Below, piece after piece: positions 17,614 through 24,753 of a DNA stretch of 64,000 bases; position 1 is the stretch's first letter, and every line of letters begins with the position of its first letter. Made by a program: the position numbers and the translations under genes. The stretch covers positions 111,252 to 175,251 of the forward strand of contig CAZDCD010000005.1 of the NCBI GenBank assembly GCA_964503885.1. The letters run 5' to 3'. Below the pieces are notes generated by a model. It made no database searches. It was not told the origin of the DNA and saw only the letters and a list, made by a program, of their open reading frames with translations. The stretch is from CAZDCD01 sp964503885 (GTDB lineage: Bacteria; Bacteroidota; Bacteroidia; Bacteroidales; UBA10428).

Positions 17614-18226
17614 TGAAAAGAATGGTAATGTGTGCATTAATAATATCATCTTCGGTTGTTTTTTCAAGATCATAATGATACGTATGTGTTTTAGCCAGTT
17701 TTAGTATTCCGGTAGTCTGGCTCCATAGTATATGGGCCAGAAGTTCGGGAGGTATGTCATCACGGATTGACCCGTCGTGCATGCCTTTTGACAACACATC
17801 AACAAAAAAACCCATCGGATCATCTTCATGTCCGCAAAATAAAGCATACAGATCATGTTGCGGGTTATAATCCTCGTTGTCTTCAAAATACAGCAGAATC
17901 CTAAAATAATCGGGATATTCCCTGAAGAATCGGACATATGCCCTTCCAATTTCCATAATATTTTCAATCATTTTTTTCTCCGGGCCAATGGCCGCCTGAA
18001 ACATGCCTTTCAGGATTTTCATTGCTCTCAGATGAACGGCAAACAGCAACTCTTCTTTACTTTTAAAATACAGGTAGAGTGTACCTTTGCTGAGCTCAGC
18101 TTTCCCGGCAATCTCATCCATTGTGGCATGCTCGGTGCCTTTCTCAAAGAATATCTTCTCTGCCGCATCAACAATATCGTTGCGCCTGTGCTCCTTTTCC
18201 CGTTCTTTCCGTTCCGCTATTCCCAT
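17591..18226 (-). CDS. TetR/AcrR family transcriptional regulator
   Basis: About 211 residues, probably the local repressor of the efflux operon. The N-terminal helix-turn-helix reads RNDIVDAAEKIFFEKG, then TMDEIAGKAELSKGTLYLYFKSKEEL, a textbook TetR DNA-binding domain. The C-terminal part (about 60-205) is the variable ligand-binding domain. I prefer the ATG at 18226 (GIAERKEREKEHRR) over upstream TTG/ATG codons at 18265 and 18262, because those lie in the operator-like palindrome. It is the first gene of the operon and overlaps tolC by 23 bp. Autoregulation through 18248-18280 is likely; the inducer is unknown. Confidence 0.93.
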   Translation of the reverse strand: MGIAERKEREKEHRRNDIVDAAEKIFFEKGTEHATMDEIAGKAELSKGTLYLYFKSKEELLFAVHLRAMKILKGMFQAAIGPEKKMIENIMEIGRAYVRFFREYPDYFRILLYFEDNEDYNPQHDLYALFCGHEDDPMGFFVDVLSKGMHDGSIRDDIPPELLAHILWSQTTGILKLAKTHTYHYDLEKTTEDDIINAHITILFNGIKNTK

Positions 18227-18247
18227 GATTAAACTATTATTTATTTT

Positions 18248-18280
18248 ATGACTATAAGTCATCAAATGTATGATAACTTA
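18248..18280. promoter_or_regulatory. Candidate TetR operator
   Basis: Two overlapping inverted repeats lie just upstream of tetR. ATGACT-ATA-AGTCAT is at 18248-18262. TAAGTCATCA, six bases, then TGATAACTTA (9 of 10 complementary) is at 18255-18280. The size and position fit a TetR dimer or double-dimer site controlling tetR and possibly the divergent gene at 18340. Confidence 0.5.
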
Positions 18281-18339
18281 TTAAATAAACAATAGTAGAA
18301 TCAAAAAAAAATTAAAAAACAGCTATTTTTACGCCCTCC

Positions 18340-18819
18340 ATGAAAAAAGAAACTATGAAAGATTATTCAAGAAGACTGGTAAAATACATTGGATTCATTC
18401 TTATTCTGATTGCGATTCTCATTGCGCTGCAGATGTCAAGAAGCAATACGCATATTTCTGATTTTTACAGGATGGTGCTCGGGAACAAGCGGATGCAGCT
18501 GTTTCTGGCTGTTTTTTTTGCGTACTCATTTTTATACCCGTTACTGGTCTATGGAAAGAAAGTACGGCATATTAACGGATCGTTTGAAGACAACAGGGAA
18601 GGTTTCATGAGGTCGTTCGCAGACACCAACTTTCTGCTGGCCGGCGACACAGGTAATAAGTTGATATTCAGGAGGAAATCGGTATTTTCAAGAATAATGT
18701 CAATGGGTGAAGACAGGATCGTTGTAGATTACTCATCAAACCCGGTGATCATGTCAGGTATTCGTAAAGATCTTAAGAGACTCGAGTATATCCTTGATGT
18801 AAATTTACTGAAAGAGTAG
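18340..18819 (+). CDS. Small membrane protein of unknown function
   Basis: I do not recognise this 159-residue protein. Two transmembrane segments are visible, at about 15-30 (GFILILIAILIAL) and 53-70 (LFLAVFFAYSFLYPLLVY). A soluble basic C-terminal part follows, rich in Arg and Lys (FRRKSVFSRIM, GIRKDLKRLEYIL). It is divergent from the tetR efflux operon and shares the candidate operator region, so it may respond to the same regulator. A second ATG lies five codons inside. A TATTTTTA stretch 15-20 bp upstream resembles the Bacteroidota -7 element. Confidence 0.75.
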   Translation: MKKETMKDYSRRLVKYIGFILILIAILIALQMSRSNTHISDFYRMVLGNKRMQLFLAVFFAYSFLYPLLVYGKKVRHINGSFEDNREGFMRSFADTNFLLAGDTGNKLIFRRKSVFSRIMSMGEDRIVVDYSSNPVIMSGIRKDLKRLEYILDVNLLKE

Positions 18820-18846
18820 CATGTGCCTTCAGTGGTTTTCTGAAGT

Positions 18847-19575
18847 TTATGCTTTCATCAGGGCGTCGTATTTTTTTCCGATGAATTCCCAGTTCACAAT
18901 GTTCCAGAATGCATCGATATAGTCGGCCCGGCGATTCTGGTATTTCAGGTAATACGCATGTTCCCAGACATCGATCATCAGCAATGGTTTGCCTTTTACG
19001 AGAGCTACATCCATAATGGGGTTGTCCTGATTCTGTGTTGAGGTAATGGCAAGTTTCCTGTCATCTGTTAAAATGAGCCATGTCCAGCCTGATCCGAAAA
19101 AGGATCGGGCCTCGGATGAAAATTTTTCCCTGAATGCGCCGATATCCCCGAAAATATCGGTTATCGCGGCCAGTAAATTCCCGCCGGGTGATCCGCCGCC
19201 ATTGGGAGAAAGAACCTTCCAGAAAAGTTTATGGTTGAAATACCCACCTCCGTTATTCCTTACCGCGAGCGGGTATTTTGATATTTCTGACATGATTTCC
19301 CGGGCGTTCATCCCTTCAATACCTGCTTCGGTAACTGCAATGTTAAATTTATCGGTATAGGCAGCATGATGCTTGTCGTGATGCAGTTTCATCGTCTCCG
19401 CATCGATATGGGGTTCGAGTGCATCGTAAGCATACGGCAGATCGGGAAGACTGAATGCGGTTTTCCGTTTACCTGCAAAAAGATGCCCGGCATACTTATT
19501 TCCTTTAAATGAGGAGAGGGCAATTGCCCCGCCAATCCCAAAGAGCGAAGTCCGTATGAAATTTCTTTTATCCAT
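18847..19575 (-). CDS. Exported Mn/Fe-type superoxide dismutase
   Basis: A 242-residue SOD of the iron/manganese family with an N-terminal export signal. Metal ligands are H65 (LHHDKHH), H115 (NHKLFW), D202 and H206 (DVWEHAYYLKYQN). Q183 in NQDNP and the GSGWTWL stretch favour the manganese or cambialistic type. The first 35 residues, MDKRNFIRTSLFG then GGAIALSS, resemble a Tat signal but with KR in place of RR. I chose the ATG at 19575; the longer frame from 19608 adds 11 residues before the signal. With the sodC lipoprotein it gives the cell two extracytoplasmic SODs. Enzyme is certain; export route is inferred. Confidence 0.93.
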   Translation of the reverse strand: MDKRNFIRTSLFGIGGAIALSSFKGNKYAGHLFAGKRKTAFSLPDLPYAYDALEPHIDAETMKLHHDKHHAAYTDKFNIAVTEAGIEGMNAREIMSEISKYPLAVRNNGGGYFNHKLFWKVLSPNGGGSPGGNLLAAITDIFGDIGAFREKFSSEARSFFGSGWTWLILTDDRKLAITSTQNQDNPIMDVALVKGKPLLMIDVWEHAYYLKYQNRRADYIDAFWNIVNWEFIGKKYDALMKA

Positions 19576-19654
19576 TCCTGAGAAAAAATACAGATAACGA
19601 ATTAACAAACATAGTAAAAAAAAAGTTTTTCATGCGTATGAATAGCCTATTATC

Positions 19655-21415
19655 TTAGACTTTTATCCTCTTTGCAAGTTCCTCGGATGGGATGGTTGTC
19701 TGTTCACCTGTTGCCATATTTTTCAGTGTAATGCGTTCATTTTTCATCTCATCTTCTCCAATAAGTGCTACATAAGGTATCTTTCTGGCATTGGCATAGC
19801 TCAACTGTTTTTTCATTTTCACCGCATCGGGATAAAGTTCGGCGACAATATTCATTTCCCTTAACTTCGTAATAAGCTTCAGGCAATATAACGCTTCTTT
19901 CCTGCCAAAATTTACAAAAAGCATCCTGACCGTATTTTCAACCCCGGGAGGATACAGATTCAACTGGTTCATCACATCGAAGATACGGTCGGCCCCGAAA
20001 GATATTCCCACACCCGAAACCCCGGGCAATCCGAAAATACCGGTCAGGTTATCATACCTGCCCCCTCCGCAGACGCTACCGATCTGAACACCGTTTGTTA
20101 TGGCTTCAATAATTGTACCGGTATAATAATCAAGGCCTCTTGCCAAGGTTAATTCAAATTCAATCTTTGAATTAATATTTAATTGTTCCAAGTAAAAAAA
20201 TAATAATTCAATCTCATCAATTCCGTCATTTCCAATTTGAGAATCCAATAACCAGGACCTAAGAAGACCAAGTCTTGATTTATTATCATTGGTTTGAACA
20301 AGAATATAACCTTTAAGTTCCTCAATAGCTTTCTTGTTAATTCCTTTTTTTATTAATTCAGTTTCCACACCTTCTAACCCTATTTTATCAAGTTTATCGA
20401 TTGCAATAGTTATATCGCCGATTCTTTCGGGATAGCCAATAAAATCAGCAATTCCAGTAAGTATTTTCCTGTTATTAACTTTAATGGTAGTTTGAATATT
20501 TAACTTACCAAATACTTCATCTATTATTTGAATCAATTCCACTTCATTTAAAATGGAATCACTACCAATCACATCAGCATCGCACTGATAGAATTCACGG
20601 TAACGTCCCTTTTGGGGCCGCTCAGCTCGCCATACAGGTTGTATCTGATAGCGTTTAAAGGGAAAAGTGATCTCATTTCTATTTTGGGCAACATACCTGG
20701 CAAAAGGAACGGTCAGATCGTAATGCAGAGCTTTATTCGTAATATCTTTTGAGACATCTGAAGAATTAATTTTATATAATTTTCTAATTAATAGATTTAG
20801 TTCATTATCGATTGATTTCTGATTAATTAACAAATCGAATAGATTTTTATATAATGGTTGATATTCAAACAATATTCTTAGACTGAAATCAATCTCAGAA
20901 TCTTGTGATTGACTTGAAATGTTAGCTTTAGATAAAAATGTTGATACCGTATTAACTACATTTTCATCTTTTTTGAAATAACTAAAAATTGATGATTTAA
21001 TATTAAAATTTAAATCTTGACTATTCACTGTTTCAGGATGAAAATATTCTTTTATATAATTTCTGATTGTCTCATTATTAATATCCGCCTTATCTTTTAT
21101 TAATTGGATTATTAACATTTTAATCAAGTCAAAAAAATAACTATTTATTTTTATAAATATGTCACCTAATAAATTTCTTTTTACTGTGTCAAAATAATCT
21201 CCTGAGTCCAAAATCTTAAAGATTAGCTTATCCCCCTCATCCCCATATTTCCCCAGCAGGGTATCCAGGTTTTCCATGGCAGGTGTTTCAATAGGCAGGT
21301 AACCGTATTTCTGAAATACCGAACGTATTGCATCAAAAATATAGTTCCGTTTCACCATCTCGTCGGGTGAAAAGTCCCTTGTACCTTTTGGTATGGAAGG
21401 TTTTTGCATGGCCAT
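19655..21415 (-). CDS. hisS: Histidyl-tRNA synthetase with large internal insertion
   Basis: Attaches histidine to tRNA-His. All class II motifs are present: motif 1 region (IPKGTRDFSP, GYLPIETPAMENLDTL), motif 2 (RAERPQKGRYREFYQCDADVIG, about 263-284), the HisA motif LARGLDYYTGT (424-434), and motif 3 (GVGISFGADRIFD, 468-480). The C-terminal anticodon-binding domain runs about 490-586. Usual bacterial enzymes are 420-460 residues; this is 586. The excess lies mainly at about 74-224, between KILDSGD and ALHYDLTVPFAR, where relatives have a short loop. DNA there, and again near 20160-20560, is strikingly AT-rich with Ile/Asn/Lys/Leu-rich protein, unlike the two ends. The frame is intact, so it is probably functional. 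Confidence 0.95.
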   Translation of the reverse strand: MAMQKPSIPKGTRDFSPDEMVKRNYIFDAIRSVFQKYGYLPIETPAMENLDTLLGKYGDEGDKLIFKILDSGDYFDTVKRNLLGDIFIKINSYFFDLIKMLIIQLIKDKADINNETIRNYIKEYFHPETVNSQDLNFNIKSSIFSYFKKDENVVNTVSTFLSKANISSQSQDSEIDFSLRILFEYQPLYKNLFDLLINQKSIDNELNLLIRKLYKINSSDVSKDITNKALHYDLTVPFARYVAQNRNEITFPFKRYQIQPVWRAERPQKGRYREFYQCDADVIGSDSILNEVELIQIIDEVFGKLNIQTTIKVNNRKILTGIADFIGYPERIGDITIAIDKLDKIGLEGVETELIKKGINKKAIEELKGYILVQTNDNKSRLGLLRSWLLDSQIGNDGIDEIELLFFYLEQLNINSKIEFELTLARGLDYYTGTIIEAITNGVQIGSVCGGGRYDNLTGIFGLPGVSGVGISFGADRIFDVMNQLNLYPPGVENTVRMLFVNFGRKEALYCLKLITKLREMNIVAELYPDAVKMKKQLSYANARKIPYVALIGEDEMKNERITLKNMATGEQTTIPSEELAKRIKV

Positions 21416-21540
21416 AGTGATTTGTTTTGCCAGATTTCCCGCAAATGTAAGATTTTACGTGGTATAAATCAAAATTCTCATTTTGACAAAACGCGGTCGT
21501 GAAAATTTGTCCTCTAAATTTCTGGTATATTCGAGTTCCG

Positions 21541-22002
21541 ATGCCTGCGACAATAAGCTGTTATATCAGTGAGGATCATTTCACAACCGGACAGCAATAC
21601 CTTCAACAGCCTGGTGTCGTTTCAAATCTATAGTTTCACCCGAGATATGAGGGCGAATACAAAATCGGGTTGATTGTAAACGGCTGTATTGACAACAGAC
21701 CTGAAGTCGCACTGGTAATTAATGCTGCAGATGTTATACGCGGTTCACCGGAACAGCAGGATCCATTTGGCAGCATTATCATTCGTGTTGGTCCCCGGTC
21801 GAATTTTCTAACCATCCGGCATTTTCTTAAAGACCGGAAAAAGGTCAATGCATCAATATATACAACAGACAGCAAAAGCATTATCCGGCTGATCAGTGAG
21901 AACCAGGGTGCAGGAGAGCCTGATTTTGGCATCCGCAAAGGAATAATCAACATGACATTGCAGGCTGACCAGTATATGGTAACCGAAAAAATTGTGATGT
22001 AA
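21541..22002 (+). pseudogene. Interrupted ORF of unknown family
   Basis: From the ATG at 21541 a frame runs 30 codons to a TAG at 21631-21633, then continues in the same frame for about 122 codons to 22002. The downstream part (EGEYKIGLIVNGCID, PEVALVINAADVIRG, FGIRKGIINMTLQAD) looks protein-like but I recognise no family. It could be a gene broken by one nonsense mutation, a real short gene starting after the stop (ATG at 21670), or chance. A minus-strand frame over the same DNA looks like a shadow. Confidence 0.3.
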
Positions 22003-22044
22003 AAAAAATTGCGTTATTTCCTTATCCCTGCATTCCGGCATATT

Positions 22045-22647
22045 TCAATAATTCCCGATAAGCTTTTCAAGTTCATGCATCATTCCTGTCCAGCATGTTT
22101 TCAGGTTATTCCGCACATCGGAATCAGCCAGTTTTTCCTGATGAACCGTTAATACGGCTTTATTTCCAGATTTGGGGGTAACCCTGATTTGCAGTATTGA
22201 ATAATTATTCCATCCGGCCTTTTTCCATTTCATCCTGAAATGCGAGCCTGATAAAAGAGTAGTTACCTGATATTCTATTCCGGTTTTACTCAATCCCGAA
22301 ACATCCCTGATATCATTCAGGCGCTTTTTTTCACCGAGAATATATTGCATTCCCATTGGGGATGAGATGAGGTTCCATACCGAACGGGCATTGCAGTTGA
22401 ATATTTTGCTTACGCCCAACTGAAAATCATTCCCAGCTGTTTGTCCCAAAATCCTCCTGTTTGCCGACTGTTCAAACAAGACTGTTATCTCCTGCGACCA
22501 CCATCCGTCAAGATCAAAATTTTCATACAGGTATGAAGCGATATCTTTATGAGGTGCATCGCCGAGTCCCGATTCATTGATAATTCCGGCCCATTCCTCA
22601 AGGGCTTTACCGGTTCTTTTTTGAATGGTTTCAGAACTAATTTTCAT
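22045..22647 (-). CDS. SRPBCC/START-like domain protein with N-terminal DUF4287-like segment
   Basis: About 200 residues. The N-terminal part (about 1-65: IQKRTGKALEEWAGII, PHKDIASYLYE, GWWSQEITVLFEQ) matches a small domain, often annotated near DUF4287, that commonly precedes AHSA1/SRPBCC domains. The rest (about 75-195) is a helix-grip fold candidate with FNCNARSVWNLISSP and a C-terminal helix (GMMHELEKLIG). Such proteins bind hydrophobic ligands or act as Hsp90 activator-like factors. The ATG at 22647 starts the conserved part; the upstream extension to 22719 looks unrelated. It follows a cupin gene with a 166-bp gap on the same strand. The ligand is unknown. Confidence 0.8.
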   Translation of the reverse strand: MKISSETIQKRTGKALEEWAGIINESGLGDAPHKDIASYLYENFDLDGWWSQEITVLFEQSANRRILGQTAGNDFQLGVSKIFNCNARSVWNLISSPMGMQYILGEKKRLNDIRDVSGLSKTGIEYQVTTLLSGSHFRMKWKKAGWNNYSILQIRVTPKSGNKAVLTVHQEKLADSDVRNNLKTCWTGMMHELEKLIGNY

Positions 22648-22813
22648 ATGAGGAGGGTTGTCCGGTTGATATATAGGAAACAGACCAGGTTTGATTTGGT
22701 TCAAGGGAGCTGTTATCAAAACAGGTCCCCACCGAAAAAATCAGGACAGGAGTCTTATGCATTTACCCGGGTTCTAATGTTAATCTATCCCCCATTATAA
22801 CCCAATCACTTAA

Positions 22814-23299
22814 TCACTTAACCACACGGAACAGTTTCAGCCTGGACAGCAGTTCCGAGTTGTATGCTTTGCACTCAGGCGAACCTTCTTCGGGTGACCA
22901 GGAAGCAAAATTCTTATCATTCAGCGGAGTATAGGGTCCGTCTTTTACTTCATACACTACGGTTCCTGATGCGAGTGAAATGATGGTATGGTAAATACCC
23001 GGGGAAATTTCCGCTCCATAATTACCTGATGATACATCCAGGATAATATGATCTGAAATAGTGCCCTGGTTATCGAATTCCACGACCACTGCTTTTCCGG
23101 TCAGCAGGATAAAGACTTCACGCTTATCAGATTCCTGGTGTTTATGGGGTTGAACATAAGTGTCCGGCTCTATTGCATTCAATAGCCGCTGAAGCCGATC
23201 CATCAACTCGCTGTGAAAATTATGGTTCATCCTTTTTCTCAGTGAACCCCGGGCATTGGCCGAAGTTTTGTCAAGCAGCTCTTTGTTGATTTTGATCAT
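22814..23299 (-). CDS. WbuC-like cupin metalloprotein
   Basis: A 161-residue single-domain cupin. The region YVQPHKHQESDKREVFILLTG (about 48-68) gives cupin motif 1 with metal-binding His, His and Glu; GIYHTIISL (about 101-109) gives the motif 2 His. The overall layout matches the WbuC family, found near polysaccharide gene clusters, although no such cluster is here. A strong AGGAGG lies about 10 bp before the ATG, which is unusual in this genome. It is 33 bp downstream of an MFS transporter gene and is probably cotranscribed. The substrate cannot be told. Confidence 0.85.
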   Translation of the reverse strand: MIKINKELLDKTSANARGSLRKRMNHNFHSELMDRLQRLLNAIEPDTYVQPHKHQESDKREVFILLTGKAVVVEFDNQGTISDHIILDVSSGNYGAEISPGIYHTIISLASGTVVYEVKDGPYTPLNDKNFASWSPEEGSPECKAYNSELLSRLKLFRVVK

Positions 23300-23308
23300 G
23301 GTATTACA

Positions 23309-23314
23309 CCTCCT
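23309..23314 (-). promoter_or_regulatory. Strong ribosome binding site before the cupin gene
   Basis: AGGAGG on the minus strand, 9 bases before the ATG at 23299. Most genes in this window lack such a perfect Shine-Dalgarno, so this supports the chosen start. Confidence 0.7.
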
Positions 23315-23332
23315 CTTTATCTGTTACTACAT

Positions 23333-24601
23333 TCAAAAGCCTTCTATTTTTTTCGTATCTGCGGGTCTGATCAGGTAAAAAGGTGACAGAACCAGCAGAA
23401 GGGCGCTTACAAAAATAAAACCGGTTTCAATGCCGAATTTCTGGCCCAGAAAACCAAGCAGAACAGCAATAACTGAGGCAAATACTGTATTTGCCTGTGA
23501 TTCTGCCGAGAGCACCGATGCCAGTATATTATCGTTCAGCTGTTCAGTAACATAAGATATTGCCATAGGTCGCCTGAGATTTTCCAGCATATAGATCATA
23601 AAGAAGAGGATTACCGATACCAGTGGTAAATTAAAGCTGTAAAATACTCCGAGCAGCATGCCCGATATCAGTCCCGCTATTAACGTAATATTCAAAGGCA
23701 GGCTGAGATGCCTGAACTTTTCAGCTGCCCTGCCGGAGTTTCTGGCCGCAATCATGGTCAGCAGGTTAAGGATAAAATAGAAAACTCCCATGAGCACAAT
23801 GATCCTTTTTTTCTCGTTGAGAAATAACAGGATGGATGTACCCAGCACGAATGTGCGGATAACAAGCTGGAGATAATCTTTTATGGCCTGGTAATAGCCG
23901 CTGAATGCCGACATATTAGTGACAGCTTTAAGCAGGTGAATGTTTTTGAAGGAGAGAATGAATTCCCCTAAAACTCTTCTGAATACAGCCAATACAGGCT
24001 CATGCCTGTGGTTGATGCCTTCGCCTTCGAGAATTTTTGGATAAGAAGCCATGAGCATAAAATCCAGAACATAAGGAATAAGGCTGTATAAGAAAATGAC
24101 CGCATACCTGCCTGATTTGAAAACGAGTACAGCCGCCAGCAGAGACGAAACTGCAGTACCGAATTGCGACCACGACCGGGTATGACCATAATAATAAACC
24201 TTCTGCCCCTCCCACTTATTTATTTTAAGGTATTGAAAGATCATGGCTTTGTGGGTACCCGTGCGAAATGCATCGGCTGCACCAAAAACTGCACATGCAA
24301 TTGCAAGCATCGCAAATCCGGTTGAAAAATAATAGATGATAAATGATAGTGAATACATCGCAAATGCTGTCATCATGGTTCCTCTCCTGCCAAAAGCATC
24401 GGCCAGCATTCCACTGGGGATCTCAAAAATATTTCTGACAATCTCCCGTATTGCATATAAGATCCCGATCAGCGCCAAATCGATCTTAAGCTCCTCGTAA
24501 AGAAACAACATGTAAAACGGTTCGAAAAACCGCTGATTTTTCAAAAATCCGTAAAGGCAGAACTTATAGTATTGCAGGTCTTTTTTAAATGTGCGCGGCA
24601 T
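23333..24601 (-). CDS. MFS transporter
   Basis: A 422-residue major facilitator permease with about 12 transmembrane helices. Motif A is seen after TM2 as GMLADAFGRRGTM. The TM4 region VFGAADAFRTGTHKAMIFQYL resembles the MFS group that includes tetracycline-resistance-like and uncharacterised exporters. The N-terminus is basic and cytoplasmic. It is the first gene of a possible operon with the cupin and, less tightly, the SRPBCC gene. A role in export of a small molecule or sugar derivative is possible; substrate not determinable. Confidence 0.9.
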   Translation of the reverse strand: MPRTFKKDLQYYKFCLYGFLKNQRFFEPFYMLFLYEELKIDLALIGILYAIREIVRNIFEIPSGMLADAFGRRGTMMTAFAMYSLSFIIYYFSTGFAMLAIACAVFGAADAFRTGTHKAMIFQYLKINKWEGQKVYYYGHTRSWSQFGTAVSSLLAAVLVFKSGRYAVIFLYSLIPYVLDFMLMASYPKILEGEGINHRHEPVLAVFRRVLGEFILSFKNIHLLKAVTNMSAFSGYYQAIKDYLQLVIRTFVLGTSILLFLNEKKRIIVLMGVFYFILNLLTMIAARNSGRAAEKFRHLSLPLNITLIAGLISGMLLGVFYSFNLPLVSVILFFMIYMLENLRRPMAISYVTEQLNDNILASVLSAESQANTVFASVIAVLLGFLGQKFGIETGFIFVSALLLVLSPFYLIRPADTKKIEGF

Positions 24602-24719
24602 TTTCAGACATAAATATTGACCAATATTTTCACCTGTCCAAAAATATAGTATTTGTCTGAATTCAAAATTGAATCAAAGGCAAATTTCACTCATTTCAAA
24701 AAATTGCACCGGAATTTTG

Positions 24720-24727
24720 TAATTTTG
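24720..24727 (+). promoter_or_regulatory. Bacteroidota-type -7 element for the S9 peptidase gene
   Basis: TAATTTTG matches the TAnnTTTG -7 consensus of the Bacteroidota housekeeping sigma factor, 26 bp before the start codon. The nearest TTG upstream is only 13 bp away, shorter than the usual spacing, so the -33 part is weak. Confidence 0.4.
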
Positions 24728-24753
24728 GATCTAACCATTAAAATCAGACTATA

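Noticed and set aside
17614..17673. Longer start of the tolC-like gene
   Set aside because: It would overlap tetR further and put 20 odd residues before the signal peptide.
20744..21196. HisRS insertion as an intein
   Set aside because: No Cys/Ser start or His-Asn end of splicing junctions, and the flanks do not fit a motif-interrupting site.
21636..21953. 105-codon minus-strand frame
   Set aside because: Opposite the interrupted ORF; the plus-strand reading looks more protein-like.
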